64,000 nt of DNA from a bacterium SCSIO 12643 (GTDB lineage Bacteria; Bacteroidota; Bacteroidia; Flavobacteriales_G; Salibacteraceae). Shown in pieces: positions 35,418 through 43,313 of this stretch (position 1 is its first letter; each line of letters opens with the position of its first letter). The stretch spans positions 2,914,001 to 2,978,000 of the forward strand of contig CP073750.1 of the NCBI GenBank assembly GCA_024398135.1. The letters are read 5' to 3'. Made by a program: the position numbers and the translations under genes. The notes beneath the pieces were generated by a model. That model did not search any database and was not told the origin of the DNA. It was given only the letters and a program-made list of their open reading frames with translations.

Positions 35418-36464
35418 ATGAAAAAGTCGGTTAAAGCTTTATTACATGCTGGATTTTGGTTTAGCTATTTGGTGCTGGGAATCGTTATTATTGGAGTGAT
35501 ATATGGTAGTAGACAAGAAATTCAGGAAGCCAAGTTTATTAATGCTTTTTTGACCATAGTTTTCTTTGTGTATTTTCCATCGGCATTATCATTTTATTCC
35601 TACTACTTTGTAGTATTTCCCAGATATCTTCAGAAAAACAAAATCTGGCAAGCTGTAATACTAGGGATTCTAACTGCATTTGTGTCTTCGCTGATTGGGA
35701 ATGTGATATTTTCAATGACCGAGATTGGTTTTCAATGTGCGGCTGATGGTACATGGGAAACATTTTGGGGGGCGGTAGCATTTATTTCGTTTATCGCATT
35801 GATCAATGGGGTTGTGGCCATCGTTATTCGAGGGTTTATGACCTGGTATGATCAACTGAAATTGACAGAGCAATTGAGACAAAAGAATCATGAGATGGAA
35901 TTGTCATTGGTAAAAGCGCAGTTGGATCCACATTTCCTATTCAATACCATTAATAATATTGATGTACTTATCGTTAAAAATGCCGAAGATGCATCTGCAT
36001 ATTTAAACCGACTTTCGGATATCATGCGTTTTATGTTGTTTGAAACTAAAACGGATAATGTTCCTTTATCAAAAGAGATCGTTTATATTGAGAAGTATAT
36101 TGAATTACAGAAAATTAGAACATCTAATTCGAATTATATTCGTTATCAGGTGACCGGTAGTCCAGAAGGTAAAACCATTGCCCCAATGGTTTTTATCCCT
36201 TTTATTGAAAATGCGTTTAAGCACACCACAAATAAGAAGATTGATGATGCCATTAACGTTGAAATTCATATATCTGAGAATGCGGTAGAGTTGATTTGCG
36301 TGAACAAATATGATTCGACCAGAAAATTGAAAAAAGATAGCAATGGTTTGGGAAATGAACTGATTCAAAAAAGACTGAATCTAATCTATCCCGATCAACA
36401 TACTTTGGAAATTATCAATGAAAACGAAATATATCAGGTACGATTAATCATTCACCATGGATAA
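35418..36464 (+). CDS. LytS/YehU-type sensor histidine kinase
   Basis: A 348-residue membrane kinase of the His_kinase (PF06580) family. Four membrane helices span about 8-30, 40-62, 78-100 and 115-140. The phospho-acceptor is His172 in KAQLDPHFLFNTINN. The ATPase domain (about 240-345) contains the N box FIPFIENAFKHT and GLGNELIQKRLNLIY. It overlaps its LytTR response-regulator partner by 8 bp. The signal is unknown. A dyad and a hairpin lie in its upstream region (35330-35403). Confidence 0.92.
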   Translation: MKKSVKALLHAGFWFSYLVLGIVIIGVIYGSRQEIQEAKFINAFLTIVFFVYFPSALSFYSYYFVVFPRYLQKNKIWQAVILGILTAFVSSLIGNVIFSMTEIGFQCAADGTWETFWGAVAFISFIALINGVVAIVIRGFMTWYDQLKLTEQLRQKNHEMELSLVKAQLDPHFLFNTINNIDVLIVKNAEDASAYLNRLSDIMRFMLFETKTDNVPLSKEIVYIEKYIELQKIRTSNSNYIRYQVTGSPEGKTIAPMVFIPFIENAFKHTTNKKIDDAINVEIHISENAVELICVNKYDSTRKLKKDSNGLGNELIQKRLNLIYPDQHTLEIINENEIYQVRLIIHHG

Positions 36465-37155
36465 ATATTCTTGCATCATAATTGAAGATGAGCCATTGGC
36501 TTTGGAGCGTACAAAAGACTTTGTGGAGAAGATTCCTTTCTTGAAATTAAGTGCATCCTTTGATAACGCTTTGAGTGGACTGTCGTATTTGAAAAAGAAC
36601 CGAGTAGATCTGTTGTTTTTGGATTTGAATATGGATGAACTTTCGGGAATAGAATTATTGGAGAGTTCAAAGATTGATAGCCAGGTAATCATTACAACAG
36701 CCTATCCTGAATATGCCTTAAAAGGGTATGAACTCAATGTTACAGACTATTTATTGAAACCTTTCACATTTGACCGTTTTCTTCAGGCGGTAAATAAAGC
36801 GCAGGAAAACATTTCGATTATATCATCAAACCCCACACTTGATTTCATTTTTGTAAAGACCGAAAACAGATTAGAAAAAGTCACTTTAGATGATGTGATT
36901 TACATTGAAGGAATGCGCGATTATCGTAGAATTCATACCGTGAATAAACGTATTATGACCCTTCAGAATTTCAAAGAATTAGAACGGATTATTCCATCTA
37001 ACCTGGTGTGTAGAGTACATAAATCGTATATGGTAGCTCCAAGTAAAATAGACTCTATCGAACGTAGTCGTATTCGCATTGCGGATCAAATTATTCCTAT
37101 CTCAGACACCTATAGAGAATCATTTTTTCAAATGATCAATAATCAGCCTCAATAG
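36457..37155 (+). CDS. LytTR-family response regulator
   Basis: A 232-residue regulator. The receiver domain (1-120) has the acidic pair Glu10-Asp11, the phospho-acceptor Asp56 in LLFLDLNMDELS and the conserved Lys in YLLKPF. The C-terminal LytTR domain (about 135-230) reads FVKTENRLEKVTLDDVIYIEGMRDYRRIHT and later CRVHKSYMVAPSKIDSIERSRIRI, the DNA-binding beta fold. It is translationally coupled to the kinase. The shared dyads at 35330 and 37167 make it a likely autoregulator and a regulator of the next gene, a TonB-dependent receptor. Confidence 0.93.
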   Translation: MDKYSCIIIEDEPLALERTKDFVEKIPFLKLSASFDNALSGLSYLKKNRVDLLFLDLNMDELSGIELLESSKIDSQVIITTAYPEYALKGYELNVTDYLLKPFTFDRFLQAVNKAQENISIISSNPTLDFIFVKTENRLEKVTLDDVIYIEGMRDYRRIHTVNKRIMTLQNFKELERIIPSNLVCRVHKSYMVAPSKIDSIERSRIRIADQIIPISDTYRESFFQMINNQPQ

Positions 37156-37166
37156 CTAAAATGGTT

Positions 37167-37191
37167 TGCCGAACGAAATGAGCGTTTGGCA
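37167..37191. promoter_or_regulatory. 25-bp dyad upstream of TonB receptor (copy 2)
   Basis: TGCCGAACG-N7-CGTTTGGCA is a near-perfect 9-bp inverted repeat (one G-T). It matches copy 1 (35330-35354) in right arm and spacing. It sits 93 bp before the TonB-receptor ATG and 11 bp after the response-regulator stop. Confidence 0.55.
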
Positions 37192-37283
37192 GACACATTT
37201 ATCGGGTTTGCATATCAAAATTGTAAGGCTAAACCGCTTCATAGACATTTGTTTAAGTATTAAAAACCTATTTAAACATAAAC

Positions 37284-39689
37284 ATGAAAAAGTTAATTGC
37301 AATTCTGGTATTAATGTATGGTTTGACCACATTAGGACAAGGCCAAAAACTGACGCAAACGGTTAGAGGAACCGTTCTGGATATAGATAGCAGATTACCC
37401 TTAATCGGAGCTCAGGTACGACTGGTAGATTCAAATCCTTTGGTTGGAACGGTGACCGATGTGGATGGAAAATTTAGATTAGAAAATGTGCCCTTGGGCA
37501 GAATTACTTTGGAGTTTTCTTATGTAGGTTATGAATCTATGAGAGTCCCCAATATTGTGGTGAATTCAGGTAAAGAAGTGATACTGAATATCAATATGCA
37601 AGAGGCGGTGGTTAAAATGAACGAGTTCGTGGTTCGGGCAAATGACAACAAAGGAGAAGCTTTAAACGATATGGTAATTACCAGTGGGCGTTCTGTATCT
37701 ATTGAAGAGACTGAGCGGTATGCAGGAAGTTTTAATGATCCATCAAGAATTCTGGCCAATTTTGCTGGAGTTGGGAATTCACAGGATGGAGGGAATGATA
37801 TTATCGTAAGAGGAAATTCTCCTAAATACGTACAATGGCGTTTGGAAGGAATTCAAATTACTAACCCGAATCACTTTGCAGATCAAAACTCTGTGGGAGG
37901 TGGAATTAGTGCTTTAAACAATAATTTATTGGCCACATCTGATTTTTATACCGGAGCATTTTCCCCGGAGTATGGTGATGTTTTATCCGGAGTATATGAT
38001 GTGAAGTTGCGATCAGGAAATAATGAAAAATTCGAATCCATTTTTGGCTTGGGGTTACTTGGTACGGATTTGACTATGGAAGGCCCTTTGAAGAAAGGAT
38101 ATGGAGGTTCTTTTTTAGTCAACTACAGATATTCTACAGTTTCATTAATTAACGACTTAGGTTTGGTAGATATTAACGGAACGCCAAGGTTTCAGGATGC
38201 CACTTTTAAAATGGTGTTGCCTACCAAAAAAGCAGGAACGTTTTCTGTGTTTGGATTAGGGGGATTGAGTAATTTATCACTAGATGATGTTAAGCAAAAT
38301 ATTTGGGATTTACCGGGAGAGAACGGTTCACGTGAAGAGATTACAGAAGACTTCAGTAAAGATTCATATCTAATGAATTTAGGATTGAATCACACGTTAC
38401 CCTTGAGTAAGAATAGTTATCTTAAAACTACACTGGCGTATGCTTCAAATGGAGTGAAAGATGACGTGACAGAGAATAGATGGGCCAACGATTCTATTAT
38501 CAGCAGCGATTATGGCTATAGATCAAAAATTGAAGCTGCAACTTATCGCGGAGCGGTGACCTACAGCAATAAATTGAATGCTAAAAACAAGATTCAAATA
38601 GGAACCAGATTCACTTTAGCGGATTATTCTAATAATCAATCTATGGTGCTGGATTCAACTTCAGGTCGTGTAACGTTGGTTGATTTTCATGAGAACATCA
38701 GTAATATGAATAATTTCATCAGTTGGAAGCACCGATTGAATGAAAACATCACATTAGTTGGTGGGATTCAAAATATGAATGTACTGTATAATCAGAAAAG
38801 TACCATTGAACCAAGATTGGCCGGAAGTATAAAACTAAATACTAAAAACACCCTTACGGCAGGGTATGGATTACACAGTACGATGGAAAGTTTGCATCAT
38901 TATTTTGCCAAGGTGCAACAACCTGATGGTTCCATTATAGAACCCAATAAAGATTTAGGGTTGCTAAAAGCACATCATTTTGTGGTAGGATTTGAAAGGA
39001 GAATTACACCTTCTTTAAGAGCCAAGGTAGAGGTGTATTACCAACATTTGTATGATTTACCAGTAGAGAACAATGACACTAGTTATTACGCTACCATTAA
39101 TGAAGGGTTGGAGTTTGGTTTTATGGATTTAGTGAACGAAGGAACCGGTAAAAATTATGGTGTTGAATTGACATTGGAGCGTTTCTTCAATAACAATTAT
39201 TACTTTCTGATAACAGGATCATTTTTCAATTCGAAGTATCAATCACTGGAAGGAGTAGAGAGAAATACTACATACAATAGCAATTATTTGATGAATTTTT
39301 TAGCTGGAAAGCAGTTTGATCATCTGGGTAAGAAGAAAAATCAAATTCTATCTCTAAATGCCAAAGTATACTTTGGAGGTGGTCGTAAAATTATACCACT
39401 GTTACGTGATGATCAGGGAAATTTAGCGGTAGACCCGGATAATAATCAATACTGGGATTACAAAAAAGCGTACAATAATGATTTGGAGGATGTCTACTCT
39501 GTAACGATATCAGCGAGTTATAAGTTTAATAGAGAGAAAACAACCCACGAAATCTTTTTAAACCTGGATAACATTACCAATGCACAAGCTAAGCTTTCTG
39601 AGTATTATGATGAAAGCCAGCCGAATAATATTGGATATGTATCGCAGTTCGGTACGTTTCCTAATTTGATGTATCGTATTTATTTTTAA
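37284..39689 (+). CDS. TonB-dependent outer-membrane receptor
   Basis: An 801-residue outer-membrane protein. A signal peptide ends near GQGQ (residue 20); a carboxypeptidase-regulatory-like beta-sandwich (about 25-110) begins VRGTVLDIDSRLPLIGAQVRLVD; the plug domain (about 125-240) contains ILANFAGVGNSQDGGNDIIVRGNSPKYVQWRLEG; the rest is the beta-barrel ending in an aromatic residue (MYRIYF). It imports an unknown ligand using TonB energy. It is downstream of the LytS/LytTR pair with a candidate operator between, and no SusD-like partner is next to it, which argues against a glycan PUL. Confidence 0.9.
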   Translation: MKKLIAILVLMYGLTTLGQGQKLTQTVRGTVLDIDSRLPLIGAQVRLVDSNPLVGTVTDVDGKFRLENVPLGRITLEFSYVGYESMRVPNIVVNSGKEVILNINMQEAVVKMNEFVVRANDNKGEALNDMVITSGRSVSIEETERYAGSFNDPSRILANFAGVGNSQDGGNDIIVRGNSPKYVQWRLEGIQITNPNHFADQNSVGGGISALNNNLLATSDFYTGAFSPEYGDVLSGVYDVKLRSGNNEKFESIFGLGLLGTDLTMEGPLKKGYGGSFLVNYRYSTVSLINDLGLVDINGTPRFQDATFKMVLPTKKAGTFSVFGLGGLSNLSLDDVKQNIWDLPGENGSREEITEDFSKDSYLMNLGLNHTLPLSKNSYLKTTLAYASNGVKDDVTENRWANDSIISSDYGYRSKIEAATYRGAVTYSNKLNAKNKIQIGTRFTLADYSNNQSMVLDSTSGRVTLVDFHENISNMNNFISWKHRLNENITLVGGIQNMNVLYNQKSTIEPRLAGSIKLNTKNTLTAGYGLHSTMESLHHYFAKVQQPDGSIIEPNKDLGLLKAHHFVVGFERRITPSLRAKVEVYYQHLYDLPVENNDTSYYATINEGLEFGFMDLVNEGTGKNYGVELTLERFFNNNYYFLITGSFFNSKYQSLEGVERNTTYNSNYLMNFLAGKQFDHLGKKKNQILSLNAKVYFGGGRKIIPLLRDDQGNLAVDPDNNQYWDYKKAYNNDLEDVYSVTISASYKFNREKTTHEIFLNLDNITNAQAKLSEYYDESQPNNIGYVSQFGTFPNLMYRIYF

Positions 39690-39702
39690 ATGATCCGGAT
39701 GT

Positions 39703-39918
39703 ATGAAAGTACTTGTTTTTAAAACCAATATCATGTCATATCGAAGTGTTGAAAAAGTAAAGCGAGTGATCGATAAACACTTTAAATCCAGGTTTACTGT
39801 TGACCTAGAAGATGAGGATCATGTGATGAGAATAGAAACAGAAAATGAGGTGCCGGAGAATATGATTATTCATTTAACCAGGAGAGTAGGGTATCAATGT
39901 GAAATTCTAACCGATTAA
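39703..39918 (+). CDS. Small HMA-fold-like protein, unknown function
   Basis: A 71-residue protein starting MKVLVFKTNIMSYRSVEKVKRVIDKHF. The pattern of a beta strand, short loop and helix, then two strands and a helix, resembles the ferredoxin-like heavy-metal-associated fold. The metal-binding CxxC motif is absent, replaced by residues around NIMSY. Such short proteins occur in Bacteroidota, but I know no function. It lies 13 bp after the TonB receptor and 9 bp before the dehydrogenase, so all three may be one operon. Confidence 0.6.
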   Translation: MKVLVFKTNIMSYRSVEKVKRVIDKHFKSRFTVDLEDEDHVMRIETENEVPENMIIHLTRRVGYQCEILTD

Positions 39919-39927
39919 AAAAGAGTG

Positions 39928-40902
39928 ATGAAAGCAGTAGTAAACGATAATTATGGAACACCGGATGAATTTTACATTCAGGAAATACCCAAACCCAAAT
40001 GTGGAGATGATGAGGTTTTGATCAAAATAAAAGCAACATCCGTGAATCCATTAGATCGTCATATTCTCAAAGGAGTTCTTCCAGCCAGACCTGTAACTGG
40101 ATTGTTTAAACCCAAAAACAAAGTGTTGGGAGCGGATTTTTCAGGAGTTATTGTAGCCGTGGGTAAGAATGTGATCAGGTTTAACCCTGGTGATGAGGTT
40201 TTTGGAGCCAATGGGAGCAGAACGGGGTTAGGTGCATTTGCAGAATATATTGCGGTTCATGTGAATCATATTGCGTTAAAGCCATCGAATGTTTCTTTTG
40301 AAGAGGCAGCAGCAGTGCCTATCGCAGCACTTACGGCATTGCAAGGAATTCGGGCCGGAAAAGTATCACAAGGACATAAGGTTTTAGTAAATGGATCATC
40401 CGGAGGGGTAGGTACTTATACCGTACAACTTTTAAAGGTATTGGGAGCTGAGGTAACAGCTGTTTGCAGTCAGAAGAACGTAAACATGGTACGTTCCATT
40501 GGGGCAGATCGAGTGATCAATTACAATAACGAAGATTATACAAATACTGGGGAGTTCTATCATGTAATCATTGATAACGTTGGGAATAGAATTGTGGAAG
40601 AGAATAGGAAAGTATTGAATATGAAAGGACGTTATATTCTCATTGGGTTTACCTCCTTAAAACTCTTGTTTCGATTTATGTTTCAGTCTCTTTGGTTAAA
40701 TCGGGGAAGTAAGCGACATTACCAGATGTTGGATATGAAAATCAATACCAAAGATTTAGAATATCTGGCAAAACTAATGGAACAGGGTAAAGTCGTTTCG
40801 GTTATCGATCGATATTATGCTTTAGGGCAAATGAAGGAAGCTATGAATTATATGATTCAGGGACATGCCAGAGGAAAAGTGGTGATTAAAGTAAGTGAAT
40901 AG
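39928..40902 (+). CDS. MDR-family NAD(P)-dependent alcohol dehydrogenase / quinone oxidoreductase
   Basis: A protein of about 324 residues in the medium-chain dehydrogenase superfamily, zeta-crystallin/QOR-like branch. It begins MKAVVNDNYGTPDEFYI, has GADFSGVIVAVGKNVIRFNPGDEVFG in the catalytic domain and the NADPH-binding motif NGSSGGVGTYTVQLLKVLGAEVTAV. Zinc ligands of classical ADHs are not evident, so a zinc-free quinone or enone reductase is more likely. I choose ATG 39928 over GTG 39925, as the two are adjacent and ATG is preferred. Confidence 0.85.
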   Translation: MKAVVNDNYGTPDEFYIQEIPKPKCGDDEVLIKIKATSVNPLDRHILKGVLPARPVTGLFKPKNKVLGADFSGVIVAVGKNVIRFNPGDEVFGANGSRTGLGAFAEYIAVHVNHIALKPSNVSFEEAAAVPIAALTALQGIRAGKVSQGHKVLVNGSSGGVGTYTVQLLKVLGAEVTAVCSQKNVNMVRSIGADRVINYNNEDYTNTGEFYHVIIDNVGNRIVEENRKVLNMKGRYILIGFTSLKLLFRFMFQSLWLNRGSKRHYQMLDMKINTKDLEYLAKLMEQGKVVSVIDRYYALGQMKEAMNYMIQGHARGKVVIKVSE

Positions 40903-40981
40903 ACCTTGTAGATATGAATGTGCAGGAGTTATTTTATATAATTTCGTCTTCCGGGAGATGTAATAACAGGAATTGAATTAA

Positions 40982-41746
40982 ATGAATAGAGTAGTTGGAA
41001 TAATGGGTGCGATGCCCGAAGAAATTAATGGTGTAGTTGAATTATTAGAGAATACGGTAGAATTTGAGTTTGGAAAAAGAACTTACTACAAAGGAAGCTA
41101 TAATGATATTGAAATGGTGGTGGTATTTTCCAGATGGGGAAAAGTAGCTGCGTCCACAACGGTATCTACATTGATTCATGAATTTAAAATTACCGAACTG
41201 ATTTTTACGGGTGTGGCAGGAGCCTTGCAAAGTGATTTAAACATTGGAGATATCGTTATTGGAAAAAGGTTGATTCAACACGATATGGATGCCCGACCAT
41301 TGATGCCACAATATGAGATACCTTTATTGGACCAAATGTTTTTTGAGGCCGGATCAGTGCAATTAAAAGTGGCTGAAGATGCGGTGAAAAACCTGTTGGA
41401 AGATAAAAAGTTGCATTCAGTGATTGACGATAAAGATTTAGAAGAATTTGAGATTACCGCACCAAAATTGGTAGTTGGAGATATTGCAAGTGGAGATCAA
41501 TTTTTTTCCTGTAATCATCAAAAAAAGAATCTATTGTCTCAAATTCCCAGTATCCAATGTGTGGAGATGGAAGGTGCAGCGGTGGCTCAGGTATGTTATG
41601 AGTATGCGATCCCTTTCATAATTATTCGAACCATTTCCGATGTAGCGGATGAAAAGGCTCCTATTGGTTTTCCCGCATTTATCAAATCTGTGGCAAGCAA
41701 ATATTCAGTAGAAATTATTAAGTCTTATTGTTCGAGTTATCAATAA
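40982..41746 (+). CDS. mtnN: 5'-methylthioadenosine/S-adenosylhomocysteine nucleosidase
   Basis: A 254-residue PNP/UDP-phosphorylase family enzyme that cleaves MTA and SAH to adenine and thioribose products, recycling sulfur and relieving SAM-dependent enzymes. The start GIMGAMPEEINGVVELLE is typical, with the catalytic Glu within MPEE. Later FTGVAGAL, ASGDQFF, ECVEMEGAAVAQVCYEYAIPFIIIRTISD-like segments (VEMEGAAVAQ; RTISDVAD) form the substrate site. The insertion around residues 130-155 is slightly longer than in the E. coli enzyme. It starts 79 bp after the dehydrogenase. Confidence 0.92.
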   Translation: MNRVVGIMGAMPEEINGVVELLENTVEFEFGKRTYYKGSYNDIEMVVVFSRWGKVAASTTVSTLIHEFKITELIFTGVAGALQSDLNIGDIVIGKRLIQHDMDARPLMPQYEIPLLDQMFFEAGSVQLKVAEDAVKNLLEDKKLHSVIDDKDLEEFEITAPKLVVGDIASGDQFFSCNHQKKNLLSQIPSIQCVEMEGAAVAQVCYEYAIPFIIIRTISDVADEKAPIGFPAFIKSVASKYSVEIIKSYCSSYQ

Positions 41747-41817
41747 GATGCAAATAGGGTGATCTTCCCTGTACGCTTTCGTTTTGTTAAGGTCTGATCC
41801 CGGATGTTTTATTTTGA

Positions 41818-41898
41818 ATGAGAATAAATGAAGTGATTAGAGAAATCAAAAAGGCAACTCTTTTTAATATTCTCGTATTATATGTAATCAATATTTAA
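41818..41898 (+). pseudogene. Possible remnant N-terminus of a lost gene
   Basis: A 26-codon frame begins MRINEVIREIKKATLFNILVL and stops after VINI. A cluster of charged residues followed by a hydrophobic run is how several two-domain membrane-anchored proteins (for example EIKKR-type TPR/cyclase proteins) begin. It stops where such a protein would continue. Nothing downstream resumes it in an obvious way, so this is a weak call; it may be a chance ORF. Confidence 0.25.
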
Positions 41899-42160
41899 TT
41901 CAATTCGAAATGCTTACGATACTATAATAGCTGATTTGTCATATTCAAAAATACTTTAATCTGTATCTGACTAAAACGTTATAAAAATCATTACAAATAA
42001 TCTTTTTGATAGGTAATTCTTGAATTCGATATCCATAAAAAGATAGGTGATGAATAAAGTGAGGTTCGTTTAAGTTGATCTATTGTTTTCCTGCTCTATT
42101 GACCGAATGCTAGAGGGGAAAATATTCGGAAATAGATTGATTCTGAAAATTTAGTTTTTG

Positions 42161-42180
42161 AATCCTTTAATTAAAGGATT
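42161..42180. repeat. Perfect 20-bp A+T-rich palindrome
   Basis: AATCCTTTAA followed directly by its reverse complement. It has no G+C-rich stem or T-tract, so it is not a typical terminator. A protein-binding site is possible. Confidence 0.5.
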
Positions 42181-42422
42181 TGTAGGTAATGACCAGAGAA
42201 AAATAATCTGGACACATGGGATTTTATTGCCAATAAAGTACACATCTACTGATGAGCGCTTCATGCAATTGTAATTGAAAGAATACCTCTATTCGCAAAA
42301 GAATAAGGTGTTTTTAATAGGAATGCTATGTGTGGTTAATATGCCGTTGATTGAGCAATGAATTGTTTGTATCTGTTTGATTGTTTGCTAAATGAAATAT
42401 AAACCTGAATAAATATACCTGT

Positions 42423-43286
42423 ATGAAAAGAGCGATTTTAAAAACAATGAAAGGAGCGATAATTATCATCCATGTTCCACTTACTTACGTTTGGAAGAAT
42501 TTAGATATGAAACTGAGCTGGCCGGATTTTTGGCCGGTGTTTAGAAATGTGCCTCATAAAATTTTCGGTGGAGTTGGAGGGGATAGCTATACCGGGTGGG
42601 TCTATCAAAGCGGTTATTTTGCTGCGTTACTTAAAGCGTATTCCAAAAAGAAAAGCGCTAATCGGATTTTGGATTTTGGGTGTGGTTACGGAAAAATGGC
42701 TTTTCCTGCCTCATCTTTAATAAATAATGGGGGTAAATACGTTGGTGTGGACATTATTGATGAAGTCATTGATTATGGAAATAAAGTATATGCTAAAAAT
42801 GGAAATTACATTTTCCATTTATCCAAAGACTTTAATCTGAGATACAATAAAAATAACATTGAAACGACCTATGGACTGGATTGGCCGATTGAGGATAAAG
42901 AAATAGATATTGTAACTGCTATTTCGGTATTCACGCATTTAAGAGAAGAAGATGCCATGGGGTATATCAATAAAATACATAACGTTCTGAAAAAAGAAGG
43001 GATTGCGATTTTGACGTTTCATATTTTAAATGATGAAACAAATCAACCGCGATATAAAACCAGGATGATGCCTTTTCTTTTGGATTTGTTCAGTTTCAGG
43101 TATAAGCTTTCTGACCATTGGTATACAAGTGATAAAAAAGTGCCGGAAACCGCAATAGGCATCACCTATGATGGTATCCGAAGACTGATTCATGGAAAGT
43201 TTGAAATTAAAAAACGCATAAATGGTTCCACTACCGGAGGGCAGGATTTGTTTCCGCAAGACATTCTAATACTTGAAAAGCTTTGA
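42423..43286 (+). CDS. Class I SAM-dependent methyltransferase
   Basis: A 287-residue protein with a methyltransferase Rossmann core: motif I ILDFGCGYGKMA near residues 81-92, motif II YVGVDIIDEVIDYG, and a post-core DIVTAISVFTHLREEDA segment. The N-terminal ~40 residues include a hydrophobic stretch (IIIIHVPLTYVW) that might associate with the membrane. Similar enzymes occur in polysaccharide or glycan loci, but the substrate is unknown. It stands alone between a long gene-poor region and the convergent TonB receptor. Confidence 0.82.
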   Translation: MKRAILKTMKGAIIIIHVPLTYVWKNLDMKLSWPDFWPVFRNVPHKIFGGVGGDSYTGWVYQSGYFAALLKAYSKKKSANRILDFGCGYGKMAFPASSLINNGGKYVGVDIIDEVIDYGNKVYAKNGNYIFHLSKDFNLRYNKNNIETTYGLDWPIEDKEIDIVTAISVFTHLREEDAMGYINKIHNVLKKEGIAILTFHILNDETNQPRYKTRMMPFLLDLFSFRYKLSDHWYTSDKKVPETAIGITYDGIRRLIHGKFEIKKRINGSTTGGQDLFPQDILILEKL

Positions 43287-43313
43287 TCTTAGTTTGTGGA
43301 GAATGGTGCGGGT

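Larger units (their letters stand above)
41747..42422. other. 676-bp gene-poor intergenic region
   Basis: No substantial open frame is visible on either strand. It contains a 26-codon ORF at 41818-41898 whose peptide resembles the start of a larger protein, and a perfect 20-bp palindrome at 42161-42180. The region is A+T-rich. It may be a decayed gene or a long regulatory region before the methyltransferase. I see no tRNA or terminator-like hairpin with a T-run. Confidence 0.6.
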
